Of a stretch of 44,710 nucleotides of DNA, positions 33,207 through 43,087 are shown piece after piece (positions within the stretch are counted from its first letter, which is position 1; every line of letters begins with the position of its first letter). Under the pieces are notes generated by a model. That model made no database searches. It saw nothing but the letters and a program-made list of their open reading frames with translations, and had not been told where the DNA came from. Origin of the DNA: Phocaeicola abscessus CCUG 55929 (GTDB taxonomy: Bacteria; Bacteroidota; Bacteroidia; Bacteroidales; Bacteroidaceae); the NCBI RefSeq assembly GCF_000312445.1, contig NZ_HE997186.1:207435-252144 (forward strand), in the 5' to 3' direction. The translations under genes were made by a program, and so were the position numbers.

Positions 33207-35945
33207 CTATTTCCACAGATCTAATTTCTTTTTTCTGGCTTCGTCGAGAGAGACGATTCGAACAGGCTTCCGTTCGTTCGTTCGGCGAAGCTCGGCATAT
33301 TCGGCATTCAATTTTGCGACAAAGTCGGGTTTCTGTTTCGGATTCAACAACTGCTGTGCGATCAAGGCATTTTGCGAAGCGTCCTTCACGTATACCACCG
33401 CCCCGCCGTAAAGCGGTGCGATTTTCAAGGCCGTGTGGAGTTTGGAGGTGGTGGCACCGCCGATCATGATCGGTATGTCGAGACCGGCCTTCTGGAGTTC
33501 GGCCGCCACGTGAGCCATTTCTTCCAACGAAGGGGTGATCAGTCCGCTCAGGCCGATGAGATCGACCTTCAGTTCCTTCGCCCGCTGCACGATGGTTTCG
33601 GCCGGAACCATCACGCCGAGGTCGACGATTTCGTAATTGTTGCAGGCCATTACCACCGCCACGATGTTCTTCCCGATGTCGTGCACATCACCCTTAACGG
33701 TGGCCAACAAGACTTTCCCGTTACGCTTCGCCCCTCCTCGTCTGTCCGATTCGATGAGCGGTTGCAGCACGGCCACAGCCTTCTTCATGGTCCTCGCCGT
33801 CTTGACTACCTGAGGCAGGAACATCTTCCCATCTCCGAAAAGAATTCCCACCGTATTCATGCCGTCCATCAACGGCCCTTCGATGATGTCGACGGCCTTC
33901 GCATATCGCTTCACGGCTTCAGCCAGATCCTCTTCCAAATAATCGCCGATGCCTTTTATCAATGCATACTGCAGACGTTTATCCACTTCCTCTGCCCGCC
34001 ATGCCTCTTTCGAAGGCTGTTCCGAACGCACATCGGTCGACTCACCCTTGAGCCGTTCTGCCAGTTCGATCAGCCGTTCGGCCGCATCGGGCCGGCGATT
34101 CAAGATGACATCTTCTATCCGCTCGAGCACCTCCGCCGGTAGCTCCTCGTACATCACCGATGCGGCGGGATTTAGAATGGCCATATCCATCCCTTTCCGT
34201 ACGGCATGGTACAGGAACACGGCGTGCATGGCCTCGCGGATGTAATTGTTCCCGCGAAACGCAAACGAGAGATTGCTGACGCCCCCACTCACATGAGCTC
34301 CCGGCAGGTTTTTCCGGATCCATTCGGTAGCCCGTATGAAGTCGACCGCATAAGCATCGTGCTCTTCCATGCCCGTTGCGACCGAAAGGATGTTGGGATC
34401 GAAAATAATATCGTGAGGGTCGAAACGCACCTGCTCCGTCAAGATCCGATAGGCTCGTGCACAAACTTCTATTTTCCGCTCGTACCGGGCAGCCTGCCCC
34501 CGTTCGTCGAAGGCCATCACGACGACGGCCGCCCCCAAACGTTTGATCATCCGGGCATGCTCGACGAACAATTTTTCGCCTTCTTTCAAAGAGATGGAAT
34601 TGACGATAGATTTTCCCTGCAAGCACTTCAAGCCCGCCTCGATGACCTCCCATTTCGAGGAGTCGAGCATGATCGGAACTTTGGCGATCTCGGGTTCCGA
34701 CATGATCAGATGGAGGAAATGGGCCATCTCTTCGGGAGCATCGAGCAAGCCCTCGTCCATGTTAATGTCGATGACCAAAGCGCCGTCATCCACCTGTTTG
34801 CGGGCAATGCTCAGAGCTTCCTCGTAGTTCTTCTCCCTGATCAGACGAAGGAATCTGCGCGAGCCGGCCACATTGCAACGCTCGCCGACATTGATGAACC
34901 CGATCTCCCGGTTCTGCTCCAGCAATTCAAGTCCCGACAGGCGCAGAGCGTCGGGTTTGGGAACGGGAACATGCGGCTCGGCCTGTTCCACCAGCGGTAC
35001 GTAGCAGGCGATAAACTTCTCGGTCGTACCGCAGCATCCGCCCACGATATTGACCAGCCGTTCGTCCAAGAACTCTTTTATTTCCCGAGCCATCTGCTCG
35101 GGAGTTTCGTCGTACCGGCCAAGACTGTTCGGAAGCCCGGCATTCGGATACACACTGATATAATAAGGCGCCTTTTCGGCCAGCTGTGCGAGGAAAGGTT
35201 TCAGCTGTTTGGCGCCGAACGAACAATTCAAACCTACGGAGAACAAATCCGCATGCATGACGGCAGCCAGAAACGCATCCAACGTCTGGCCGGAAAGAGT
35301 TCTTCCGCCCGTATCGGAGACCGTCAGAGAAAGCATCAGCGGCACCTTGCGCCCGACAGCTTCCATCGAATCTTCCGCTGCAAAAATAGCAGCCTTCGCA
35401 TTCAGCGTATCGAAAACGGTTTCGATCAGCAACGCGTCTACGCCCCCTTCCAAGAGCGCCTCTATCTGTTCTCGATAGGCGGAGACCGCCTCGTCGTAGG
35501 TAAGCGATCGGAAAGCCGGATTGTTCACGTCGGGACTCATCGAACAAGTCTTGTTCGTCGGCCCGACAGCGCCTGCGACAAATCGCGGTTTCTCATTCGT
35601 AGCGAACGCATCGGCCGCTTCCCGCGCCAAGTGCGCAGCAGCCAAATTGATTTCCCGAACCAAATGTTCCGTATGGTAATCCGCCATCGAAATCCGTTGC
35701 GCATTGAAGGAATTCGTCTCGATAATATCCGCTCCCGCCGTCAAATACTTGCGATGAATATCCCGGATGATGTCAGGACGGGTCAGGCACAACAAATCGT
35801 TGTGTCCTTTCATCAATCCTGGCAGCTTTCGAAAGCGTTCCCCGCGAAAATCCTGTTCCGACAGCTCGTATTGTTGAATCATCGTCCCCATGGCTCCGTC
35901 GAGAATAAGCACTTGCCTTTCAACCGAATCTTGCAGCGTAGCCAT
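33207..35945 (-). CDS. metH: Cobalamin-dependent methionine synthase without reactivation domain
   Basis: A 912-residue protein from the ATG at 35945. Domains in order: homocysteine-binding barrel (about 1-320, zinc Cys in GLNCSFGA and GGCCGTT), pterin-binding barrel (about 345-610, GFINVGERCNVAGSRRF), helical cap, and B12-binding domain with DVHDIGKN at about 753. It ends at KLDLWK, where full-length MetH (about 1230 residues) continues into the AdoMet-binding reactivation domain. The stop is clean with no sign of a broken remainder. Methylates homocysteine using 5-methyl-tetrahydrofolate. It starts two bases after smpB. A separate activation protein must exist elsewhere. Confidence 0.95.
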   Translation of the reverse strand: MATLQDSVERQVLILDGAMGTMIQQYELSEQDFRGERFRKLPGLMKGHNDLLCLTRPDIIRDIHRKYLTAGADIIETNSFNAQRISMADYHTEHLVREINLAAAHLAREAADAFATNEKPRFVAGAVGPTNKTCSMSPDVNNPAFRSLTYDEAVSAYREQIEALLEGGVDALLIETVFDTLNAKAAIFAAEDSMEAVGRKVPLMLSLTVSDTGGRTLSGQTLDAFLAAVMHADLFSVGLNCSFGAKQLKPFLAQLAEKAPYYISVYPNAGLPNSLGRYDETPEQMAREIKEFLDERLVNIVGGCCGTTEKFIACYVPLVEQAEPHVPVPKPDALRLSGLELLEQNREIGFINVGERCNVAGSRRFLRLIREKNYEEALSIARKQVDDGALVIDINMDEGLLDAPEEMAHFLHLIMSEPEIAKVPIMLDSSKWEVIEAGLKCLQGKSIVNSISLKEGEKLFVEHARMIKRLGAAVVVMAFDERGQAARYERKIEVCARAYRILTEQVRFDPHDIIFDPNILSVATGMEEHDAYAVDFIRATEWIRKNLPGAHVSGGVSNLSFAFRGNNYIREAMHAVFLYHAVRKGMDMAILNPAASVMYEELPAEVLERIEDVILNRRPDAAERLIELAERLKGESTDVRSEQPSKEAWRAEEVDKRLQYALIKGIGDYLEEDLAEAVKRYAKAVDIIEGPLMDGMNTVGILFGDGKMFLPQVVKTARTMKKAVAVLQPLIESDRRGGAKRNGKVLLATVKGDVHDIGKNIVAVVMACNNYEIVDLGVMVPAETIVQRAKELKVDLIGLSGLITPSLEEMAHVAAELQKAGLDIPIMIGGATTSKLHTALKIAPLYGGAVVYVKDASQNALIAQQLLNPKQKPDFVAKLNAEYAELRRTNERKPVRIVSLDEARKKKLDLWK

Positions 35946-35947
35946 CG

Positions 35948-36400
35948 TCAATGCTTGAACATCCTCGCTATCTCCCGTTTATCGTCCTGTTCTCTGAGGG
36001 CTTGCCGCTTATCGTATTCTTTCTTTCCCTTCGCCAAGGCAATGATCATTTTAGCCAACCCTTTCTCATTGATAAACATTCGTACGGGAACAATGGTGTA
36101 TCCCGGATGCTGATCCGCTTCTTTCAATTTGCGGAGTTCTTTCTTCGTCAATAATAACTTCCTGTCTCGACGAGCAGCATGATTATTGTACGAGCCGTAG
36201 AAATATTCGGCGATATGCATATTCTTCACCCATAACTCTCCGTTGACGAAATAACAATACGTATCCACCAGACTCGCCTTGCCGAGCCGAATCGATTTGA
36301 TTTCAGTACCGGTAAGCACGATTCCCGCCGTATAGATATCGATAAACTCGTAATCGAACGACGCTTTCTTGTTCTTTATATTAATATCTTGCGATTTCAT
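35948..36400 (-). CDS. smpB: SsrA-binding protein SmpB
   Basis: A 150-residue protein from the ATG at 36400. SmpB features are [31 protein letters not shown] and KMHIAEY-like binding loop ([10 protein letters not shown]), with a C-terminal basic tail rich in Lys and Arg ([18 protein letters not shown]). SmpB carries tmRNA to stalled ribosomes for trans-translation. Its ATG shares one base with the yip1 stop (TGATG), and metH follows two bases after its stop, giving the operon yip1-smpB-metH. The tmRNA gene itself is not in the window. Confidence 0.96.
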   Translation of the reverse strand: MKSQDINIKNKKASFDYEFIDIYTAGIVLTGTEIKSIRLGKASLVDTYCYFVNGELWVKNMHIAEYFYGSYNNHAARRDRKLLLTKKELRKLKEADQHPGYTIVPVRMFINEKGLAKMIIALAKGKKEYDKRQALREQDDKREIARMFKH

Positions 36401-36969
36401 CAATTTAAAATGACCGACAACTTATCGAACAGGAAAGAAATGACAATGGGACAGCAGATAATCGTAAACGAAACGGCTAAGGAATATACCGTAATTTTCG
36501 AATCCTCCACCCTGAGCAACACGCGCGCTCCAACATACGCTACATAAACCGTATAAAACATCAAGATCCAATACAGGATGGAAATATTTAACAACCCGCT
36601 GACAAAAAGCAAAATAAATACGACTACCATCGAATACCCCACATAACATTGCGACAATGCCGGACTTTCTTCCCTGCACAGGATCTTTTTATTGAGGAGC
36701 TGAACGATGTAAGCCGCTAAAAAGAAACCGGCGAACAAAGAAATGAATACGCCGCCGCATTTCATCAAGGCGATCTGGAAAACCAGCGGCCCGGACGTAT
36801 TGCCGAAAAAAGTACCGATAAAGACGGAAAGTCCGCACAACCCGATAAGCGGATAGACAAAACTCACCGAAACATCTCGATAAGCATGCTCTTTATAAAT
36901 CTCGATCCACGCTTTTTCCGGATCCGAAATCAATAGCCCTATCCTTTTAAATAAGTCCTTATAATTCAA
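36400..36969 (-). CDS. Yip1-family membrane protein with TTG start
   Basis: A 189-residue protein with about five membrane helices from residue 35 on and the N-terminal cytoplasmic stretch [20 protein letters not shown], typical of bacterial Yip1-domain proteins. Their function is unknown. The start is TTG at 36969: an in-frame stop occurs four codons upstream and no ATG occurs before the first helix. It heads the operon with smpB and metH, and is divergent from the large dehydrogenase gene. Confidence 0.82.
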   Translation of the reverse strand: MNYKDLFKRIGLLISDPEKAWIEIYKEHAYRDVSVSFVYPLIGLCGLSVFIGTFFGNTSGPLVFQIALMKCGGVFISLFAGFFLAAYIVQLLNKKILCREESPALSQCYVGYSMVVVFILLFVSGLLNISILYWILMFYTVYVAYVGARVLLRVEDSKITVYSLAVSFTIICCPIVISFLFDKLSVILN

Positions 36970-37005
36970 TTTCGTATTCTATTTATAGCTTTTCTCTTAC
37001 GGTTG

Positions 37006-37013
37006 CAAACTTA
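37006..37013 (-). promoter_or_regulatory. -7 element of the yip1-smpB-metH operon
   Basis: The minus strand reads TAAGTTTG, matching TAnnTTTG, 36 bases upstream of the TTG start. A TTCG at 37033-37036 sits at 19-base spacing as a poor -33. Confidence 0.5.
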
Positions 37014-37075
37014 CTCAAAAATACGACTCGAGCGAAAATTTATGTCACATTTAAATACGTTGATAAAAAAGTTTT

Positions 37076-37083
37076 TATTTTTG
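37076..37083 (+). promoter_or_regulatory. -7 element of the fused dehydrogenase gene
   Basis: TATTTTTG matches TAnnTTTG and would give a leader of about 80 bases before the ATG at 37172. A weak TTTA lies at 37050-37053. No riboswitch class was recognised in the leader. Confidence 0.45.
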
Positions 37084-37171
37084 TAGCATCGGTTTCGTAG
37101 AGACATCAGACATACGGTGCTTGAACTGTATATCACACCGACCGTCAACATTAACTTTATAAACGTACTAT

Positions 37172-40100
37172 ATGATAAACAGAATTACGAAACATCCCAT
37201 CCTTCAGGTCCCAGATAAAGCGGAATGCGCCTTCCTATATAAAGGCATGCAGGTAAAAGGCATCGAAGGACAAACCATTGCCGCCGCTTTGCATCAGGCA
37301 GGGTTTCCCGTCCATAGCCATAGCGTTCAAGGCCGCCATCGCACCATGAATTGCGGTATCGGCAAATGCGGCGCTTGCCAAATGCTGGTGGATGGGGAAG
37401 TAAAACGGATTTGCATCACAAAGGTGGACGGCGTAAAAATGGTGGAAGAAATCGATCCGAAAGCGTACGACGCCACGAAGACTCCCCAGAAACCGCAAGA
37501 AGCCCCCAAGGTTTACATGACCGATGTGGCCATCATCGGCGCCGGTCCGGCCGGATTAGCCTGTCGCGAGACATTGAAAGAATTGGGTATCAGCTCCATC
37601 GTCGTTGACAGCAACGAGAAAATCGGCGGACAATTTGTCATGCAAACGCATGCTTTCTTCTTTTTCGAACAAGAAAAACGTTTCGGCGACATGCGGGGAT
37701 TCGATATTGCAGAAAACTTGGCAGGAGATGGTCTGGAAGGTATTTTACTGCATTCCACCGTATGCGATATTCTGCAAGACCGACGCTTGATGATAAAGGA
37801 TACGCTCTCGGACGAAACATGCTATGTCGACGCCCAAGCTTTAGTCGTAGCAACCGGCGCCGTTCCTTTCCTGCCGACTTTCGAGAACGACGATATTCCC
37901 GGCGTATATACCGCCGCTGTGGTCCAGAAAATGATGAATGCAGAGTTCACATTATTAGGAAAAAATGTCCTTACCGTCGGCGCCGGAAATATCGGTTACC
38001 TGACTTCCTATCAGCTGATACAGGCCGGAGCTCGTGTCAAAGCAATCATAGAAGGGATGGATCGCGAAGGAGGTTTCCCGGTACAGGCCAATCGCATCCG
38101 TCGTTTAGGCATTCCGATCTACACGTCGCATATCTTGCTGAAAGCCATTCCCAATGCCGACGAAACAGGCATCATCGGCGCAGTCGTGGCCGAATGCAAG
38201 CATTTCAAGCCGATACCCGGCACGGAAAAGGTCATCGACGACATCGACGTCATCAATATCTGTACGGGACTTATTCCCGACAACCAATTGTTAAGCAAGG
38301 GGGAATTAGCCTTCGGCAAGCGTTGTCTGGGAGCCGGCGACGCCGTTCGCATCGGTGAAGGCACCAGTGCAGTGCTTCGCGGCAAACAGGCGGCTTACGA
38401 AATCGCACAGGAACTCGACAAACGCTACGACTACTCAACCTACCTGCAAATCTCAAAACAATATATCGATTCGCAGCAACGTCCCGTACGTCTAAAAGAA
38501 GAGGCCGATCGCCCCACGCCCGAACGCCAAGACAAGCAACCTTTCGTCCGTTTAGACTGCCTCTACGGATTTGCTTGTAATCCCTGTTCCTTCGCTTGTC
38601 CGCACGGAGCGATCACCAAGAATTCCACCTCCGTTACTCCCTCTATCGACTACGACAAATGTATCGGTTGCATGCAGTGCATCTCTCAATGCCCCGGGTT
38701 AGCTATTTTCGGCTACGACACACAAAAAAACGTACTCTATTTACCCGTCGAATACGAAATCAATCCGAACACCGAAGTCTATTTGGTCGACAATCTGGGA
38801 CAGCGCATCGGCGAAGGCACGATCGAAAAAATCTTGAAGAAACCGACAAAGACAAATGTGGCTCGCGTGAAAGCGACGAACATCGATACCGACACATTAT
38901 TAAAAGTAACGGGCTTCATTGCTAAGGCGCATTATCCGGATCCTGTTGTCTTCAAACCGGTGATAGCATGTCGTTCAAAAACGTACGTATGCCATTGCGA
39001 AGATGTATCGCTCGAAACGCTGTTAGAAGCGATCGGCGAACGTAAATACATATCCATCGATGAGATCAAACACATTACCCGATTGGGAATGGGCCCCTGT
39101 CGGGGAAAACGTTGCATCCCTCGTCTGCGAGGAAAGCTGCGCGAATACGGTATCGAATTAGTGGGCGACGCCACTCCGAGAGCTCCCTTATCCAACCGTT
39201 ATACCTTAGGCGAAGTTTATCCCAATCGCGAATTGGCTGATCGCTACATCGTGAACAATAAAGAAATCCGCTACGTCGAAATACTCATTGCCGGCGGAGG
39301 CATCGGAGGCAGTTCGCTGTTCCGCTATTTCTGCGAAGCGAATAAGCAAACGGTACTCATCAATGCCGATCGCGGTTCTTCATGGCGTTGCATCGCCGGC
39401 GGACGACCAGCCTTCTCCGTTCCCGAATTAGCCGATATCGCCAAGCACAATCAACGAATCTTCGAAAAGAGTCAACGGGAATACGATATCAATTATCGTG
39501 AAATACGCTATATCTCTTTCGCCCATGACGACGCCACCTATCGGTCGTTGGAAAATAGCTGCGCATGGTCTAACGCTTATTTGATCGATAAAAAGGATTT
39601 TGTCAAAGAGATTTCTCCATATCTGAACCCGAATCAGAATACGTATTTCGCAGCACAAATCAGCCAGCATTGTTGGCAGGCTTCTCCCGGACGCACGATC
39701 GATTTCTTGCGCAACAAAGGTACGACCCGAGGCGGTACGCTGTTGGAAGATACGTCTCTGATCGAAGTACATCGAGACGGTGGGAAATACCGTGCATTGG
39801 TTTACACGCACGATCATCGGTATGTGGAATATATCTGCGATCACTTCGTCAATGCTTTGGGATACAATGCCGAGAAATTCTGTCAGATGTTAGGATACGA
39901 TACAGGGGTTTATCCGGTTAAGCACCAGGCTTTCATCACTTCCCGACTTCCGATGTTAGGTAAAGACGGCGATGTCCTCGACATGCTCATCGATCGCCAG
40001 CATCGTAACGACTTTACCGCCGTTTACGGTCAACAATTAGCCCACACGGGACAAATCATCGCTTGCGCTTCTCCTGCTGTCGATGCGAAAGCGAGCATAG

Positions 40101-40408
40101 AAAACTATGACCAGATGAAATTCAATACGCGCGAATTCCTACATATAGTCAGCGAAGTATTCTGCAATTGGATTCCTTCTTTATCTGCCGTCCCGTTGCA
40201 GGCATGTTGGGCCGGTACTTATCTGGAACCGCATTACATTATCGATCCGGAACACGGTCTCTTCGTGGGGTTGCAAGGACATGGGTTCATGCTTTCACAA
40301 TATCTCGCAAAATTATATGTGGACAAAGCTTGTGGAAAAGCCGTTCCCGAATACATGAACCGACTTGTCCTCGGCGGCAAAGGGATCAGTGAGAACGCAT
40401 TCAAATAA
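37172..40408 (+). CDS. Multidomain flavo-iron-sulfur dehydrogenase (fused HcnABC/hydroxyproline-dehydrogenase type)
   Basis: A 1078-residue protein with five modules. Residues about 15-95: [2Fe-2S] ferredoxin-like domain with Cys 61, 66, 69 and 81. About 117-430: FAD/NAD-type domain with GAGPAG at 123-128. About 460-515: two [4Fe-4S] sites, Cys 463, 469, 472, 476 and 497, 500, 503, 507. About 605-665: BFD-type [2Fe-2S] domain with Cys 607, 609, 643 and 648. About 702-1078: a DAO-type FAD oxidoreductase with GGGIGG at 708-713. The first, second, fourth and fifth modules match separate subunits of hydrogen cyanide synthase, opine and proline or hydroxyproline dehydrogenases. No signal peptide. 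The substrate is unknown; probably an imino or amino acid. Confidence 0.88.
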   Translation: MINRITKHPILQVPDKAECAFLYKGMQVKGIEGQTIAAALHQAGFPVHSHSVQGRHRTMNCGIGKCGACQMLVDGEVKRICITKVDGVKMVEEIDPKAYDATKTPQKPQEAPKVYMTDVAIIGAGPAGLACRETLKELGISSIVVDSNEKIGGQFVMQTHAFFFFEQEKRFGDMRGFDIAENLAGDGLEGILLHSTVCDILQDRRLMIKDTLSDETCYVDAQALVVATGAVPFLPTFENDDIPGVYTAAVVQKMMNAEFTLLGKNVLTVGAGNIGYLTSYQLIQAGARVKAIIEGMDREGGFPVQANRIRRLGIPIYTSHILLKAIPNADETGIIGAVVAECKHFKPIPGTEKVIDDIDVINICTGLIPDNQLLSKGELAFGKRCLGAGDAVRIGEGTSAVLRGKQAAYEIAQELDKRYDYSTYLQISKQYIDSQQRPVRLKEEADRPTPERQDKQPFVRLDCLYGFACNPCSFACPHGAITKNSTSVTPSIDYDKCIGCMQCISQCPGLAIFGYDTQKNVLYLPVEYEINPNTEVYLVDNLGQRIGEGTIEKILKKPTKTNVARVKATNIDTDTLLKVTGFIAKAHYPDPVVFKPVIACRSKTYVCHCEDVSLETLLEAIGERKYISIDEIKHITRLGMGPCRGKRCIPRLRGKLREYGIELVGDATPRAPLSNRYTLGEVYPNRELADRYIVNNKEIRYVEILIAGGGIGGSSLFRYFCEANKQTVLINADRGSSWRCIAGGRPAFSVPELADIAKHNQRIFEKSQREYDINYREIRYISFAHDDATYRSLENSCAWSNAYLIDKKDFVKEISPYLNPNQNTYFAAQISQHCWQASPGRTIDFLRNKGTTRGGTLLEDTSLIEVHRDGGKYRALVYTHDHRYVEYICDHFVNALGYNAEKFCQMLGYDTGVYPVKHQAFITSRLPMLGKDGDVLDMLIDRQHRNDFTAVYGQQLAHTGQIIACASPAVDAKASIENYDQMKFNTREFLHIVSEVFCNWIPSLSAVPLQACWAGTYLEPHYIIDPEHGLFVGLQGHGFMLSQYLAKLYVDKACGKAVPEYMNRLVLGGKGISENAFK

Positions 40409-40502
40409 CTGCGAGAAGACGCAGCCTATAAAGACTGAAAAAACAGAGAGAAGGATGCGGAATTTGATACACCCTCCTCTTTTTCCTTCAAATCCATGCA
40501 AC

Positions 40503-41237
40503 TTACCTGAAAAGCGAATGGAATTTAGCAGTCTTAGACTGGAGTTTGACGTTCGAATCTCCGTATTCGGAAACTTTCATCGAAACGGTGACGCAAATAG
40601 AATCATGACTCGGTTGAAGTTGGCTTAGATCCAATAACCCATTCGTCGCCATAGACCGTAAATCATAGCAGTTCAGTATGGGACCCGAAGAACGCGACGT
40701 TCCTTCTTTCTTAAGCAAAAGGTCGAGGTAAATAGTATCGTTACTGATACGGTCGGGAATCATCGCCACTTTCCCGACCTTATCGGCCGTATAACCGTAG
40801 CCCACATTTAAATAATAATCCCGAACGACATTTACCGCCGGGAACTGGAAAAATCCCACATTGTAATTCACAAACCCGCTGAAAGCATTCGTATAATCGG
40901 CAATCGTATCCTTTCTGTTCGATATTTCCGACATTTTAAGCACTCCGCTGTTAGCAGTCAACGCGATCTTTATCTGAGTAGCTTTTACATCCTGTCCCTC
41001 AGGAATCGTATAATAGATCAACGCTCGCTTAGCGGCATCGAATGTGGATGTTGCGTTAGTAGGTATCAGAACCTGCTTCGGACTTTCGTCAGGAATAAAC
41101 ATTACGCCCATCATCCCATGCTCGACCGTTACCAGACTTACGTATTCTGATGGACTGTTATCGCTTTTCAGACAGGAAGTAAATACGAATGCAGCAGCCA
41201 ACACCGCAGTAAACATTAAAAAATTCATCTTTCTCAT
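40503..41237 (-). CDS. NigD-like lipoprotein
   Basis: A 244-residue protein with a lipoprotein signal: hydrophobic stretch FLMFTAVLAAAFVF then lipobox TSC (Cys at about 22), so it should be lipidated. The mature part is beta-rich with a domain about 30-130 and a second about 135-244, resembling the NigD-like family of Bacteroidetes, which is named after a bacteriocin-associated protein but has no proven general function. It stands alone, convergent with the dehydrogenase gene. The family call is by overall look, not by a diagnostic motif. Confidence 0.65.
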   Translation of the reverse strand: MRKMNFLMFTAVLAAAFVFTSCLKSDNSPSEYVSLVTVEHGMMGVMFIPDESPKQVLIPTNATSTFDAAKRALIYYTIPEGQDVKATQIKIALTANSGVLKMSEISNRKDTIADYTNAFSGFVNYNVGFFQFPAVNVVRDYYLNVGYGYTADKVGKVAMIPDRISNDTIYLDLLLKKEGTSRSSGPILNCYDLRSMATNGLLDLSQLQPSHDSICVTVSMKVSEYGDSNVKLQSKTAKFHSLFR

Positions 41238-41426
41238 GATTATTGATATTTAATTGATTTCTTTTTGTAAATATTTCTATGCATTACGTTGAATAAATGT
41301 GAAGTTAACCGAAATACTGCATCGGATAATTATAATTAACACATTTAAACATTCCGTCTCCTCATTTTATTAAAAGATGATTGTGCAACATAGCGGTTTC
41401 GTCGCTCGCCATACTTTACTGCCTTA

Positions 41427-42437
41427 TTATCGCGGGGATTGAAACTTCACTTCGTTCGTCAATGCGTGTCCGTTCTTATAATCGCAAATGTTCTGTAAAG
41501 TTGTAGTTGCGATGTTGGTCAACGCCTCTTTCGTGAAGAACGCCTGATGGGAAGTCAGGATCACATTGTGGAACGAAAGCAGACGGGCCAGCGTATCGTC
41601 GTCCATCACATAATCCGACCGATCTTCATAAAAGTACTTAGCCTCTTCCTCGTAAACATCCAGTCCCGCACTGCTTACTTTCTTCGATTTCAAGCCCTCT
41701 ATCAGAGCCTCCGTCTGAATCAGTTTTCCGCGACCGGTGTTGATAATCATCACTCCGTCCTTCATCTTGCCGATCGCTTCTTCGTCGATGATATGGCGGG
41801 TCTGATCGGTCAGCGGACAATGCAAGGAGATGATGTCCGAATCCCGATAAAGCTCGTCTAAAGAGACATATTTTATCTGATGTGCTTCCGCAAACTCCAG
41901 ATCCGGGTAAGCATCGTAAGCAATCACGTTCATGCCGAAGCCGCGAACGATGCGAATCAATATCTTAGCGATACGGCCGGTACCGATAATGCCGACCGTT
42001 TTCCCGTACATATCGAATCCCATCAATCCGTGCAAAGCGAAGTTTCCGTCTTTGGTACGCCACGTCGCACGCGGCACATGCCGATTGAGCGACAGCATCA
42101 AAGCCATCGTATATTCGGCGACGGCATACGGCGAATAGGCGGGAACCCTCACCACCCGGAGCTTTCCATCCGCCGCTTTGAGGTCGACATTATTGTAACC
42201 GGCACAACGAAGAGCCAATAATTTCACTCCGTTGGCAACCAGAGCGTCAATCACTTCGGCATTCGCCTCATCGTTCACAAAGATACAAACGACATCCGCA
42301 CCCTTTGTCAACTCGATATTATTCAGGTGCAGATGCCCCTTGTAATAACGAATATCAAAACCGAAATGCCGATTAGCCTCGTCAAACGATTCCTGATCAT
42401 AAGGCTTCGCATCGTAAAACGCTACTTTCACATTCAT
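41427..42437 (-). CDS. ldhA: D-2-hydroxyacid dehydrogenase (D-lactate dehydrogenase)
   Basis: A 336-residue protein of the D-isomer-specific family. NAD-binding motif GIIGTGRIA at about residue 150, catalytic Arg in NTGRGKLIQ, Glu in DVYEEEA and His in SHQAFFTKEAL, in the expected order. The N-terminal MNVKVAFYDAKPYDQESF resembles LdhA. It reduces pyruvate to D-lactate with NADH in fermentation. Its ATG overlaps the maf stop by four bases. It is last in the kdsC-maf-ldhA operon. Confidence 0.93.
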   Translation of the reverse strand: MNVKVAFYDAKPYDQESFDEANRHFGFDIRYYKGHLHLNNIELTKGADVVCIFVNDEANAEVIDALVANGVKLLALRCAGYNNVDLKAADGKLRVVRVPAYSPYAVAEYTMALMLSLNRHVPRATWRTKDGNFALHGLMGFDMYGKTVGIIGTGRIAKILIRIVRGFGMNVIAYDAYPDLEFAEAHQIKYVSLDELYRDSDIISLHCPLTDQTRHIIDEEAIGKMKDGVMIINTGRGKLIQTEALIEGLKSKKVSSAGLDVYEEEAKYFYEDRSDYVMDDDTLARLLSFHNVILTSHQAFFTKEALTNIATTTLQNICDYKNGHALTNEVKFQSPR

Positions 42438-43078
42438 AACTCACGTGTTTTAATTATTTTCTTCAATTCCCTGTAAAGTCGTTGAACCGGAAGCCCCATC
42501 ACATTGAAATAACTTCCGCGAATCCGCTCCACTCCGATCGATCCGATCCACTCCTGAATGCCATAAGCTCCAGCCTTATCGTAAGGTCGGAAGGTCGTTA
42601 CATAATAATCGATCTCCTCAGTCGAAAGGTCTGCCATTTTGACATCTGTACGGGCCGTGAAACTACGGAACCGACAAGAGGCTGTCGGTCGCCCCGTTGC
42701 TCCCTCATGCCGGTTCCCAGATGCGACCATGGTCAACGTAACGCCGGTATACACTTGATGAGTCTTCCCCGAAAGCTTCCGGAGCATCTGCCGAGCCTCG
42801 TCGATATCGCCAGGTTTCCCCATGATTTCACCCTCGAGGACTACTATCGTATCGGCGGTGATCAGCAATTCGCCACGGCGCATCTCGTCCATATATTCAG
42901 CTGCCTTTTTCCGAGAGATGTATTCGGCGACCTTCGACGGAGGTAAGGCCTCCGGATAACTTTCTTCAATATCGGGCAATATCTTCACTTCAAAGCGGAT
43001 GCCCAATCCTGCCAACAGTTCCTTGCGTCGTGGAGAGTTCGAAGCGAGGATAATCTTATATTTGCATTGATTCCACAT
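42434..43078 (-). CDS. maf: Maf-like nucleoside triphosphate pyrophosphatase
   Basis: A 214-residue protein with the Maf signature IILASNSPRRKELL at residue 9, ITADTIVVL in the middle and YDKAGAYGIQEWIG towards the end. Maf proteins hydrolyse non-canonical or pyrimidine nucleotides (dTTP/UTP) to monophosphates, a housekeeping role. It is nine bases after kdsC and overlaps ldhA by ATGA. A stretch near residue 125 (GNRHEGATGRPTASCRFRS) looks like a local insertion relative to Maf proteins I know. Confidence 0.92.
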   Translation of the reverse strand: MWNQCKYKIILASNSPRRKELLAGLGIRFEVKILPDIEESYPEALPPSKVAEYISRKKAAEYMDEMRRGELLITADTIVVLEGEIMGKPGDIDEARQMLRKLSGKTHQVYTGVTLTMVASGNRHEGATGRPTASCRFRSFTARTDVKMADLSTEEIDYYVTTFRPYDKAGAYGIQEWIGSIGVERIRGSYFNVMGLPVQRLYRELKKIIKTREL

Positions 43079-43087
43079 CGCTTTTTA

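Noticed and set aside
34206..36113. A 635-residue open frame on the plus strand opposite metH
   Set aside because: It is antisense to metH and smpB, whose minus-strand frames show complete conserved domains; the plus-strand translation resembles no protein family.
40409..40424. CTGCG/CGCAG hairpin after the fused dehydrogenase gene
   Set aside because: A 5-bp stem with no T run; could be chance.
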